The notes beneath the pieces are model-generated. The model was not told the DNA's origin. It did no database searches and was given only the letters and a program-made list of their open reading frames with translations. A program made the position numbers and the translations under genes. Positions 6,849 through 15,655 of a stretch of 16,020 nt of DNA are shown piece by piece (the first letter of the stretch is position 1; each line of letters begins with the position of its first letter). This DNA is from Bacteroidota bacterium (GTDB lineage Bacteria; Bacteroidota; Bacteroidia; CAMBQF01). Location: positions 1 through 16,020 of the forward strand of contig JAIXUZ010000269.1 in NCBI GenBank assembly GCA_027483285.1, given 5' to 3'.

Positions 6849-7289
6849 ATGAAAAAAGCTTTAACCATCGCAATAGTAGCGATAATAACACTGACAATGA
6901 GTGTAAACGCGCAAAATACATTCCCTGTAAACGCCCAGAACTACCGAGTTACAGCGTTTAAAAAGAACCAGCCGCAGGTTTTTAGCGTGTCTAACTACGC
7001 CCGTGTTTCACCATCGGCGGTGTTATACATTCCAAATGCATTTACCCCCAATGGCGACGGGATTAACGAAACATTTGCCCCAAAAGGCGATGGCATAGAA
7101 ACTTTTAAAATGCTTATATACAACCGCTGGGGCGAGTTGTTATTTGAAACTCAAGATTTACAAAAAGGCTGGGATGGCACCTTTAAAGGGGTGTTGAGCC
7201 AGCAAGACGTATATATATATAAAGTAAGTGCGCGTGGCCAGGCCTATGGTTTGGTAGAACAAGAGGGTACAGTAACACTAATAGATTAA
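6849..7289 (+). CDS. Short secreted protein made of an FN3 tail plus CHU_C (type B T9SS) sorting domain
   Basis: A 146-residue protein. Residues 1-21 are a Sec signal peptide (MKKALTIAIVAIITLTMSVNA). Residues 58-146 form a full CHU_C domain (PF13585/TIGR04131): IPNAFTPNGDGINETF, then IYNRWGELLFET, GWDGTFKG, QQDVYIYKV and a final GTVTLID. Such domains target proteins for surface export or anchoring by the type IX system and normally sit at the end of a long protein. Here there is almost no cargo. The segment before it, YRVTAFKK...SVSNYARV (about 35-55), reads like the last strands of an FN3 domain. The 5-residue string VNAQN occurs twice, eight codons apart, at the signal-peptide junction. It lies 42 nt upstream of the giant PKD gene, which lacks exactly this C-terminal part. 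A stand-alone function, an internally deleted paralogue, or a separate tail for the neighbour are all possible. Confidence 0.88.
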   Translation: MKKALTIAIVAIITLTMSVNAQNTFPVNAQNYRVTAFKKNQPQVFSVSNYARVSPSAVLYIPNAFTPNGDGINETFAPKGDGIETFKMLIYNRWGELLFETQDLQKGWDGTFKGVLSQQDVYIYKVSARGQAYGLVEQEGTVTLID

Positions 7290-7331
7290 AACCAAAAACA
7301 ATACAACCAACCACCAACCACCCCAATTAAG

Positions 7332-10300
7332 ATGAACCTGATTAATACATCAACTAAAGAAAGAGCAAAATACCTGGCTTGCCTTGTAGTAGCCCTGTTA
7401 TGGGGCTCGGGTGTTTTTGCGCAGGCATCGTTTACGGTGTCTGACAACAGCCTGTTTTTATGTGGCGGCACTACTGCATCGGTGCAGTTTACAAATACCA
7501 CTACAGGTGTGCCCCCGGGTTGCACCTACCAGTGGAATTTTGGCGACGGCACCCCCGGAAGCACGCAAACAAGCCCGTCATATGTATATAACAGTGCCAA
7601 TACCTACACTGTTACACTACAGGTTTTGCAGGGCGGCAACCCTATTAGCAGCGCTACACAAACAATAACGGTAGGGATTCCGGTAGCCTCATTCACTGTT
7701 GCACCACCATCAGGCTGCCAGCAACAAACTCTTTTCCAATTTACAAACCAGGCTGTAAATGCAGACTCTTTTGTTTGGAACTTTGGCGATGGGGTAATAT
7801 TATCTGATGTAAGCAACCCTACACATATTTATAACAATTTTAATCCAAACACCAATGTAAGTCTTTTGGTATATGTTGATGGTTTTACTAATGCATGTGC
7901 ATCGCAGGTGGTGCCTGTAAACGTACAACCCAAACCTATTGCAAATGCAACTGCCAGCAGCACGGTTGTTTGCGACCCTAACGAGTCTATCAACTTTATA
8001 CAAACATCTACAAACGCCGCTACCCATTTTTGGGATTTTGGCGATAACGCTACCTCTGCACTTGCAGCGCCATCGCACATATATGGTAGTTATGGAACCT
8101 ATACCGTAACCTACATTGCAACAGGCACAAGCGGATGTACAGATACTACACATTTTGATATTGAAATAACCAACGGCATTATTCCACAGGTAACAGCATC
8201 AGCAGATACCGGTTGTAGCGCATTGCCTGTTAACTTTGTATGTACCAATGTTACCAATGCTCAACAATATGTTTGGGATTTTGGTGATGGGTCATCGCCC
8301 GTAACCACTAATACACCAAACGTTACACATGTATTTGTAAACAGCACACAAAGTCCTGTAAGCTACAACGTATCGCTTACCACTATTTTTGGTGTAGGTT
8401 CATCATGTAACTCATCTGTAACCTTAAATAATTTTATTACTGCAAACCCGCAACCAATTAGCTCATTTACTTCAAGTTCTCCAACAGCGTGTGTATTGGC
8501 GCCTGTTACTTACACCAGCAGCTCTACCAACGCTGTTAGCTTTTTATGGAATTTAGGTAATAGCACCACCTCTACAGACCAAAACCCAACAGCAACTTAC
8601 AACAGCAGCGGCGCTTACAACGTTACCCTTATTACTACTAACAACTATGGCTGTACTGACACGGCAGTAGTAACTAGCGCTGTAAACGTAATACATGTTA
8701 TGGCTGACTTCAACTCTACTAATACCAGTGGCTGTACAGTAAATGCCCAGTTTATAAACTATACCCAAGGAGCTACCGAGTTTAACTGGATTTTTGGCGA
8801 TGGTACAACATCTAACATGGCTAACCCAACGCATTATTATAATTTGCCCGGTGCGTATGATGTAACACTAATAGCCAGCAATGGGTCTTGTTTTGATACA
8901 TTAGTAATCAATGATTTTATTAATGTAAACTATTTGACACCAAGCTACACAACTCCAACAATTCCATTTGCTGGCTGTGTAGGCATTGCCTCAACTTTTC
9001 AGGCAAACAACCCCACTGCTGTAAGCTATATCTGGAATTTTGGCGACGGTAATACAGGTACAGGTGCTAACCCAACCCACGTATATGAGCAACCAGGCAG
9101 CTATACCATATCATTAATTACCATGACAGCAGACAGCTGCCAGGAACTTATTGCTGACTTTGCCCAAATGGATGTTTATGGCGGAGAGCCTGAAGTTATT
9201 ACTGTAAACCAAAGCTGTTTTGCCCCTTACACAGTAACGTTTGAAACCCCCAGCAATGGCATTAGCTACCAATGGAATTTTGGAGACGGGTCGCCAATAA
9301 ACACACAGCAAAACCCTACCCACGTTTATGGTGAAGATGGGTATTACAACGTATCATTAACTATTATAACCCCCAGTGGTTGTTTAAGCACTTATAATGG
9401 CTTTAACCAGTTAGCCTTATTTCCATTTACTGCAGGCGCCGCATCTAGTTGCGATGGCATTATGAATGGCCTTGTATCAGCTGAATTCAGGCCAATACCT
9501 GAAAATGCAACATCAGTACAATGGTTTTTCAGCGATGGCCAAACATCAACCGAAATTGCACCTACACTGCAATTTGATACTACTAATGCAAACATTACCT
9601 ACACAGCAATTATTACCAACCAATTTGGTTGCGTAGACACAGTAACAGCAGAAGTATGTGCAGACAGCCCTCCGGCAATACCTCAGCCTGTTGGATGGGA
9701 TGTTCCACCCGATACCAGCACTACAGACCCACAATACCTAATATCTGCCTGCGCCCCATACCAGCTTACATTTAACAACCAGTTTATGTATGCCGACTCT
9801 GTAATTTGGCACTTTGGCGATGGTTACTCATCAACAGACCTTTCGCCAACACATGAGTATGGCTCATCGGGCACCTACGTAGTTTACACTGAAGTGTGGT
9901 ACGATAATTATAATACTTACGATGTTGTTTACCAACCTTACGTATATGATATTGGAGGACACACGCCTACTATAACGGTATCGCAACAAAATTTTTGCGA
10001 TAGTATTGTGGTACTATTTACAGGCAACTCGCCCGATGCTGTTTCGTGGCTATGGCTTTTGGGTAATGGAGATACTGAAACATCGCAAAGCTTTCAATAT
10101 ACCTACAACTCAACAGACCAAACTTACCATGTGCAGTTAACCACAGTTGACTCTGAAGGTTGCCCGGGCTCTGCCACCAGCAGTGTATACTCTCCTATTA
10201 CCGACCCTGTATTTAACTATCAAACAGTACTATGTAATGCACCACTAAACATAGCCCATAACCTGGATTCAGCATTTACATACATTTGGGATTTTGGCGA

Positions 10301-11633
10301 TAGCACAACATCAACTGATATGTTGCCTGTACACCAATATGCCAACCCGGGCACATACAATGTTAGCCTGCACCTTACCGATGCTTTGGGATGCCCACAT
10401 GATTATGCATTAAACCCCGTAACAGTTTACTTACCTACCGCCGGCTTTAATGCCAGCACACATGCAGGTTGTGCACCTCTTACTGTAAACTTTAATTCAA
10501 CATCAATAAACTATTCGCCTGGCAATACACACTATTGGTTTTTTGGCAATATGGCTGTTATTAATAACAATGGCACTACTACCACAAGCTACACATTTAC
10601 CCAACCTGGCGACTATGCTGTTAAACTACAGGTATTTAACGTAAATGGTCAAAACTGCTCAGGCACCTACATTGATACAATCCACGTTTATGGTGCTAAT
10701 GCTGATTTTGCATTTACACAAAGCAAATCGTGTTTTCAACCCGATATTGATGTACAATATGCAGACAGCAGTGATAATGCCGTAAGTTGGAGCTGGGATT
10801 TTGGTGATGGTAATACATCAACCCTGCAAAACCCAATGCATACCTTTACTTATATGCCAGCCGGTAATGTTACCCTTGCTATAACAGATATAAATGGTTG
10901 TGCTGATACTGTAAGCAAACCCAACATTAGTCTGTTTGCAGCTAACTATACTCTAAATAACAACACAGTATGCGGCTTTTCACCTATCAACTTTAATGTT
11001 ACGGCAAACAACCCTAACTATACTACCGTATGGGACTTTGGAGACAACACAGCACCCGGTAGTGGCAACACGGTATCTCACGTATACGGTTTAGATGGTA
11101 TTTACAATGCTACTGCTTATGTAACATCAGCCGATGGTTGTGCAGATACTATAGTTAACCAGGTTTCCATAGTGCAACCTACACCTCTATTCTCTTCAAA
11201 CTCATCGGTTACCTGTGCTCCATCAAATGTTATATTCAATAACCTTTCATCAGCACCTTTGGGTTCTACTTATATTTGGGATTTTGGCGATGGTATAATT
11301 ACCAATAATAACCCTATTGTAGCACACACCTACATTACTCCTGGTGTATACAATGTCAGCTTAACGGTTATCTCTCCGCAGGGCTGTACTGCAGACACTA
11401 CATACATTGATTATGTTACCGTACTAGGCCCTATTGCAAACTTTTTTGTAGCAAATACAAACGCTTGCGAAAATTCGCCCGTAGACTTTATTAACCTAAG
11501 TACCAACGTAGACCATTTTTCTTGGTACTTTGGCGATGGCACATCAGACACTGCTAACTTTAACACATCACACGTATTTAACACCGCGGGCACATACTAC
11601 AGCTCTATTGTAGTGTATGATTCGGTAGGCTGA
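7332..11633 (+). CDS. Giant secreted PKD-repeat surface protein, N-terminal part up to an in-frame TGA
   Basis: 1433 residues are read before a TGA at 11631. The N-terminus is a signal peptide (about 1-33: basic STKERAK, then LACLVVALLWGSGVFAQ). The rest is a tandem array of about 17 PKD-type beta-sandwich modules, recognised by WxFGDG-like cores whose Trp lies at residues 68, 149, 234, 315, 406, 486, 568, 648, 731, 826, 908, 986, 1069, 1155, 1234, 1316 and 1398. Spacing is about 80-95 residues. Most modules have paired cysteines, one near the start (xGC) and one near the end (GC.DT). PKD arrays form rigid stalks in adhesins and T9SS surface proteins. The stop falls in module 17 at the conserved second Cys, and the same frame stays open for 2130 nt beyond it, so this is the front of a frame of about 2143 codons. 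As read, the product has no sorting domain. No ligand or enzyme domain is visible. Confidence 0.88.
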   Translation: MNLINTSTKERAKYLACLVVALLWGSGVFAQASFTVSDNSLFLCGGTTASVQFTNTTTGVPPGCTYQWNFGDGTPGSTQTSPSYVYNSANTYTVTLQVLQGGNPISSATQTITVGIPVASFTVAPPSGCQQQTLFQFTNQAVNADSFVWNFGDGVILSDVSNPTHIYNNFNPNTNVSLLVYVDGFTNACASQVVPVNVQPKPIANATASSTVVCDPNESINFIQTSTNAATHFWDFGDNATSALAAPSHIYGSYGTYTVTYIATGTSGCTDTTHFDIEITNGIIPQVTASADTGCSALPVNFVCTNVTNAQQYVWDFGDGSSPVTTNTPNVTHVFVNSTQSPVSYNVSLTTIFGVGSSCNSSVTLNNFITANPQPISSFTSSSPTACVLAPVTYTSSSTNAVSFLWNLGNSTTSTDQNPTATYNSSGAYNVTLITTNNYGCTDTAVVTSAVNVIHVMADFNSTNTSGCTVNAQFINYTQGATEFNWIFGDGTTSNMANPTHYYNLPGAYDVTLIASNGSCFDTLVINDFINVNYLTPSYTTPTIPFAGCVGIASTFQANNPTAVSYIWNFGDGNTGTGANPTHVYEQPGSYTISLITMTADSCQELIADFAQMDVYGGEPEVITVNQSCFAPYTVTFETPSNGISYQWNFGDGSPINTQQNPTHVYGEDGYYNVSLTIITPSGCLSTYNGFNQLALFPFTAGAASSCDGIMNGLVSAEFRPIPENATSVQWFFSDGQTSTEIAPTLQFDTTNANITYTAIITNQFGCVDTVTAEVCADSPPAIPQPVGWDVPPDTSTTDPQYLISACAPYQLTFNNQFMYADSVIWHFGDGYSSTDLSPTHEYGSSGTYVVYTEVWYDNYNTYDVVYQPYVYDIGGHTPTITVSQQNFCDSIVVLFTGNSPDAVSWLWLLGNGDTETSQSFQYTYNSTDQTYHVQLTTVDSEGCPGSATSSVYSPITDPVFNYQTVLCNAPLNIAHNLDSAFTYIWDFGDSTTSTDMLPVHQYANPGTYNVSLHLTDALGCPHDYALNPVTVYLPTAGFNASTHAGCAPLTVNFNSTSINYSPGNTHYWFFGNMAVINNNGTTTTSYTFTQPGDYAVKLQVFNVNGQNCSGTYIDTIHVYGANADFAFTQSKSCFQPDIDVQYADSSDNAVSWSWDFGDGNTSTLQNPMHTFTYMPAGNVTLAITDINGCADTVSKPNISLFAANYTLNNNTVCGFSPINFNVTANNPNYTTVWDFGDNTAPGSGNTVSHVYGLDGIYNATAYVTSADGCADTIVNQVSIVQPTPLFSSNSSVTCAPSNVIFNNLSSAPLGSTYIWDFGDGIITNNNPIVAHTYITPGVYNVSLTVISPQGCTADTTYIDYVTVLGPIANFFVANTNACENSPVDFINLSTNVDHFSWYFGDGTSDTANFNTSHVFNTAGTYYSSIVVYDSVG

Positions 11634-11642
11634 TCAAGCTCT

Positions 11643-13763
11643 ATGACATTGCAAAACCCTATAATAATTAACAATATGCCTAATGCTGACATGGTTGTTG
11701 ATTACCCATCGGGTTGCGCACCTTACCTGCCACAGTTTTATAACAACTCTACAGAAGCTACAACCTACACCTGGACATTTGGCGACGGTAACTGGAGCAA
11801 CGACTCGTTACCGCTGCATACTTATACTAACCCAGGTATATATAATGTAGTTTTAGTAGTTGGCAATGGTACCGGTTGTCAGGATAGTTCTTTTGCACAG
11901 ATAACTGTAAATGCACCTCCGGTAGCATCATTCACCATGGCTGTTATAGATAGCACCTGCCAGGGTATAACCTTTGGTTACAACAACACATCGCAAACCG
12001 ACAGTGTAGCTAACTTTAAATGGCTGTTTAACTACACCGGCCCATCGGCAGATATGACGCCGCCAAACTACACTGCAGATACCAGTGGCTTGTATACCGC
12101 CTGGTTAATGGTTATAAATACCTATACCGGCTGCCAGGACACGATATCGCAAAGTTTATACATAACAGTACCCGGCCAACCAGATGGTGCTTTTGCAACA
12201 GCAGACACCATTGGCTGCGGGCAGGTAGTTGCTAACTTTAGCCTGAACTATGTAAACACAACCAATATTGAAGTAAACTATGGTGATGGTGTTACTGATA
12301 CCGTATTTACCCCTCAACATACCTATAGCCTGCCCGGCACATACAACCCGTTTGTTGTGTTGTACAACCAATATGGCTGTGTTGATACTTTATACGCAAG
12401 CCCTATTACAGTAGTACCAATTCCGGTAGCGGCATTTGTGGCCGATACTACTACGGGCTGTGCGGGCATTTCGGTAAACTTTACCAACAACTCATCAGCT
12501 TTAGAAAACCCAACCTATAACTGGAATTTTGGCAACGGTCAAACATCGGCCCTTGAAAACCCACAAGGCATTGCTTTTACAAACCCCGGAGGATACAATG
12601 TCTCGCTAATAGTTACCAATACTTATGGTTGTGCCGATACGCTAACCCAAAACGCTTACATTGTTATTGCAGATACATTACCACCTGCCACAATTCCATT
12701 GCGCAGGGTAACAGTTCTATCTGAAACAGCAGTAAAAATTGAGTGGGCAGCATCTACAGTATTTGATTTTGGCAGCTACACCCTTTTCCGCTTTGATGGT
12801 ACAACCTACCAGCCAATTGCAACTATCAGCAACATAAATCAAACATCGTTTATTGATAACAGCGGCCTAGCAACACTTGCAAACTCTTACTGCTACAAAA
12901 TAGGTATAACAGACCAGTGCGGATACACCAAAGGCATAGACAGTGTTGAGGCACATTGCACTATTGAGCTTACCGCTAACCTGTTACCAAGTACCGACAG
13001 GTTACTAAAATGGAACCCATACGGTGGCTGCACAGTTGATTACTATGAAGTATACCGCACACAGGCCAATGGCTGGAACGATACTACTGCGGCAAACCTA
13101 ATTGCAACAGTACCAGGCGATATTACCGGCTACCTTGATCAGGATAAAATTTGCCCACGCGAATATAAATACCGTGTGCGTGCAGTTAGCTTATGTGGTG
13201 GCACTTTGTACTCTTTAAGCGATACTGCCACATCGCCACTACCAAAAATTGATTTTACCACACTGCCTGCACACGTAGTGCGCACCACTGTGGTAGACAA
13301 CCAGTTTACCCGTACCGAGTGGAAAGCCCCATATGCGCCTGAGTTGGTAAGTTACTATACTGTATTCCGCTCTGCTGATAGTGTTAGCTACCAAAGTGTG
13401 GGCCAGCTTACCGGGCCGTTTACCGCTGCCGATACACTACAGGCTTATGATGATTGGGATGCCAGCATACAAAGCATTAAGTACTATTACCGTATAGAAA
13501 CCAACAGCGTTTGTAACGATAAGAGCTACACTGGCAAAACAGGCGATAACATTGTGCTTAAAGCCAATATAGACCATTCTGCTTATGAAGTAAAACTGGA
13601 ATGGACACCTTACCAAAGCTGGGGTCCTAACGGTGTTGACCATTATATTATTGAATGGCAGGACGAAGCAGGGGTATGGCATGTGTTAGACCTGCCTGCA
13701 AACCAATACCAGAATAACGAAATACCAGGTAACGACCCAACAAGCTATACAGCGCCGTATTAA
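11643..13763 (+). CDS. Downstream part of the PKD/FN3 surface protein, after the in-frame TGA
   Basis: 706 residues from the first Met after the TGA, in the same frame and separated by the stop and three codons (TCA AGC TCT). The ATG is simply a Met within module 17; there is no Shine-Dalgarno site, promoter or signal peptide, so independent translation would yield an unexported protein. Residues 44 (WTFGDG), about 125 (WLFNYT, degenerate), about 215 (NYGDG) and 294 (WNFGNG) mark four more PKD-like modules. From about 345 follow FN3-like domains (VKIEWAAS..., LLKWNPYGG..., RTEWKAPYAPE..., VKLEWTPYQSW...). The last is cut short: it ends at NDPTSYTAPY without its final strands and without the CHU_C domain that normally closes such proteins. 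The stop overlaps the stop of the convergent PrsW gene by two to three bases. Best treated as the back half of one gene that is nonsense-mutated, misread or recoded. Confidence 0.75.
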   Translation: MTLQNPIIINNMPNADMVVDYPSGCAPYLPQFYNNSTEATTYTWTFGDGNWSNDSLPLHTYTNPGIYNVVLVVGNGTGCQDSSFAQITVNAPPVASFTMAVIDSTCQGITFGYNNTSQTDSVANFKWLFNYTGPSADMTPPNYTADTSGLYTAWLMVINTYTGCQDTISQSLYITVPGQPDGAFATADTIGCGQVVANFSLNYVNTTNIEVNYGDGVTDTVFTPQHTYSLPGTYNPFVVLYNQYGCVDTLYASPITVVPIPVAAFVADTTTGCAGISVNFTNNSSALENPTYNWNFGNGQTSALENPQGIAFTNPGGYNVSLIVTNTYGCADTLTQNAYIVIADTLPPATIPLRRVTVLSETAVKIEWAASTVFDFGSYTLFRFDGTTYQPIATISNINQTSFIDNSGLATLANSYCYKIGITDQCGYTKGIDSVEAHCTIELTANLLPSTDRLLKWNPYGGCTVDYYEVYRTQANGWNDTTAANLIATVPGDITGYLDQDKICPREYKYRVRAVSLCGGTLYSLSDTATSPLPKIDFTTLPAHVVRTTVVDNQFTRTEWKAPYAPELVSYYTVFRSADSVSYQSVGQLTGPFTAADTLQAYDDWDASIQSIKYYYRIETNSVCNDKSYTGKTGDNIVLKANIDHSAYEVKLEWTPYQSWGPNGVDHYIIEWQDEAGVWHVLDLPANQYQNNEIPGNDPTSYTAPY

Positions 13764-14503
13764 AAACCGGTTTCGCTATCGGTAATCTTAGTATCATCGC
13801 CATTTGTTTCTTTAGCAGCAAATGGCGATGCCTTTTGGTGTTGTTTGATAGCCCTGAAAGCCAGATATAAACCAAACAATAGCGACATTGCAGCACCCAC
13901 ATACATAAAGGGTATGTTTTGAACAAACAAGAAATAATCGTAAAAGCCATGAGCCAGTACTGCCGCCATAACACCCACAAATAAATAGCCTGCCTTGTGT
14001 TCTGAGTGTTTGGCAAGGCCCACAAAATATCCCATAATAACTGCAAAAACAGCGTGGGCGGGTATGGCAGTAAACATGCGCAACAAGGCAACCTCTATGC
14101 CGTTGCCATTGTTGCCCAACACGTATAACAGGTTTTCTATCATAGCAAAGCCCATGCCTACCATTACAGAGTAGGTTATACCATCAAAGGGCTCGTTAAA
14201 GCTTTTGTTGGGGTATGCTATAAAGCGCAGGAAAAAGTATTTAGAAATTTCTTCGGCAAAGGCAACACAAATAAAAGCATCAATGGCTATTTCAAAGTTG
14301 TTTACACTTTGGCCTCCCAGCACAATATCTTCAAGCCCACGACTTAAAAAATATGCGGGAACTACCGACGCAATGCCACCAAAAAAAGAACCTACCAACA
14401 GGCTGAATGGCTCTTTATCAAACTTATCGCGCCAGTAAATAAACAACGCAATAATAATGCAGGGGGCAACAGCAAGGGCTATAAGTATGAGTAAATCATT
14501 CAT
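13760..14503 (-). CDS. PrsW-family intramembrane metalloprotease
   Basis: A 247-residue, seven-to-eight-helix membrane protein of the PrsW family (PF13367), related to the CAAX-protease/ABI superfamily. Characterised PrsW of Bacillus cleaves the anti-sigma factor RsiW at the membrane. The diagnostic motifs are present: EEISK (E84, E85, K88), FDGITYSVMVGMGFA..EN (D107 to N124), H150 in PAHAVF with GYFVG following, and HGFYDY (H185, D189). The glutamates and histidines are the expected metal-binding set. The last 30 residues (about 215-247) are hydrophilic and cytoplasmic. It is a single gene, converging with the PKD gene so tightly that the two stop codons overlap, and divergent from the GH16 gene. 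No anti-sigma factor partner lies nearby, so the substrate is unknown. The ATG at 14503 gives a first helix right at the N-terminus, as expected. Confidence 0.92.
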   Translation of the reverse strand: MNDLLILIALAVAPCIIIALFIYWRDKFDKEPFSLLVGSFFGGIASVVPAYFLSRGLEDIVLGGQSVNNFEIAIDAFICVAFAEEISKYFFLRFIAYPNKSFNEPFDGITYSVMVGMGFAMIENLLYVLGNNGNGIEVALLRMFTAIPAHAVFAVIMGYFVGLAKHSEHKAGYLFVGVMAAVLAHGFYDYFLFVQNIPFMYVGAAMSLLFGLYLAFRAIKQHQKASPFAAKETNGDDTKITDSETGF

Positions 14504-14587
14504 TGGCCTACAGACACAAACAAGGGTTGAAGATAGGGCAAATTGTGGTAATGGTAAAAAAAATAAAGCAGGGCATAAAAGTGGCTG

Positions 14588-14616
14588 TTAAATATGCAGC
14601 ATTGGCATTACATTTG
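14588..14616 (+). promoter_or_regulatory. Promoter of the GH16 gene
   Basis: TACATTTG (14609-14616) is a perfect TAnnTTTG -7 element. TTA (14588-14590), 18 nt upstream, is a weak -33. Transcription would start near 14621-14623, which leaves about 8 nt before the ATG at 14630 and excludes the in-frame upstream ATG at 14594 as the start. Confidence 0.6.
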
Positions 14617-14629
14617 CCTAAGCCACACC

Positions 14630-15541
14630 ATGCAAAAGTTAGTAGCATTTATTCTTGTTTTAATTACAACCACTGTTGCAGCGCAACCACCTGGCGAAGA
14701 CTCTACCGTATGGAAATTAACCTTTGCCGATGAGTTTAATGGCGACAGGATTAACCTTAACGTTTGGCGTACCAATTTTGACTGGGGCCAGCACCCGGGC
14801 AACATGGTTTCTATTTGCAACTATAACCAGCCGAATGAGATTAAAGAACCTGAAGCATGGATTGACCCCAGCGACACACATAATGTTAAAGTATACGATG
14901 GCTCCCTTAAACTATATACCCGCGAAGAGAATACCACAGGCAATTTCTGGGATTGGGATAAGGGCTATTTTAATGTTACTAAAAAGGAGGTTACCCATAC
15001 TACAGGGCTCATTTTTTCGAAGCAAAAGTACTACCACGGGTATTACGAAATGAGGTTTAAGCTACCCAAAGCTCCTAAATTTCCGATGACGTATGCGCCC
15101 TTCGGGCCAGATTTCTGGCTTTTTGAAGGCGACTGTTGGCATGAGATTGACGGCTTTGAATTTATAAATGGACAAGACCGCACCATTACATCAAACATAC
15201 ATTATGTAATACCACCTACAATGATGGGTGCCGACACGGTTTGCGAAAATACTTTTACTACCCCTAAACACAAATCAGACTATAAGAGGTATATAAGTGT
15301 AGAAGACGATGTATGGCACACCTTTGGATTTAACTGGGAAAAAGGCCGCGTTACGTTTTACCTTGACGGGGTTAACTATTTTACCTCAACCATGGAATAT
15401 ATAGACAACCTGGCACCTATGGGGATAATAGCCGGTATTGCGTCGCCCTTAAGCAGCACCTGTGTTGGCTTAAACGGTTTATTTACCAAGTTTCCGTATG
15501 TTTTTGAGATTGATTACATACGGATTTGGGAAAAGAGATAA
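14630..15541 (+). CDS. Secreted glycoside hydrolase family 16 (GH16) enzyme
   Basis: A 303-residue exported hydrolase of beta-1,3/1,4-linked polysaccharides (laminarinase, lichenase, agarase or xyloglucan type; the exact substrate cannot be read). The signal peptide is MQKLVAFILVLITTTVAAQ (cleavage about 19). The GH16 fold starts at WKLTFADEFNG (28-38), and the catalytic motif EIDGFE gives nucleophile E172, helper D174 and acid/base E177. Downstream HTFGFNWEKGRVTFYLDG (230-247) and the closing EIDYIRIWEK are typical. The start was placed at 14630 rather than the upstream in-frame ATG at 14594 because the signal peptide begins there and a promoter -7 element lies between the two. No T9SS sorting tail, lipobox or carbohydrate-binding module is present, so the enzyme is probably periplasmic or freely secreted. 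It stands alone: no SusC/SusD pair or other glycan genes are nearby. Confidence 0.92.
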   Translation: MQKLVAFILVLITTTVAAQPPGEDSTVWKLTFADEFNGDRINLNVWRTNFDWGQHPGNMVSICNYNQPNEIKEPEAWIDPSDTHNVKVYDGSLKLYTREENTTGNFWDWDKGYFNVTKKEVTHTTGLIFSKQKYYHGYYEMRFKLPKAPKFPMTYAPFGPDFWLFEGDCWHEIDGFEFINGQDRTITSNIHYVIPPTMMGADTVCENTFTTPKHKSDYKRYISVEDDVWHTFGFNWEKGRVTFYLDGVNYFTSTMEYIDNLAPMGIIAGIASPLSSTCVGLNGLFTKFPYVFEIDYIRIWEKR

Positions 15542-15554
15542 TTGCCTCACCCAA

Positions 15555-15573
15555 CCCTCTCCAAAGGAGAGGG
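15555..15573. repeat. Perfect hairpin repeat, likely bidirectional terminator
   Basis: CCCTCTCC-AAA-GGAGAGGG is a perfect eight-pair stem with a 3-nt loop, placed between the GH16 stop and the convergent FMN reductase. No T-run follows on the plus strand. Elements of the type CACCC.AACCCTCTCC...GGAGAGGG are, from memory, abundant between genes in Bacteroidota. Both genes end towards it, so a terminator or mRNA-end role is plausible. Confidence 0.7.
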
Positions 15574-15655
15574 CTTAACTTAGGATTAATATATTAAGAA
15601 TGACTGCCCGTATTGCGCTTACCCAAGCAACCCCCACTTACAGGGGAATTTGTTT

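Noticed and set aside
7800..9734. Several minus-strand Cys-rich frames opposite the PKD gene
   Set aside because: They mirror the repetitive Thr/Asn/Ala codons of the PKD modules and are by-products of its composition.
11631..11680. TGA as selenocysteine, since Cys is expected there
   Set aside because: I see no strong bacterial SECIS-like hairpin directly downstream, and structural extracellular PKD cysteines are not known Sec sites. A nonsense mutation or read error is simpler.
13648..14091. 147-codon minus-strand open frame
   Set aside because: It lies out of frame within the PrsW gene and the PKD 3' end and has no recognisable domain or plausible composition.
14594..14629. Upstream ATG as the GH16 start
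   Set aside because: It adds 12 residues before a complete signal peptide, and a perfect -7 promoter element lies between it and the second ATG.
14503..14733. 76-codon plus-strand frame before the GH16 gene
   Set aside because: It overlaps the GH16 signal peptide in another frame, spans the GH16 promoter, and shows no domain.
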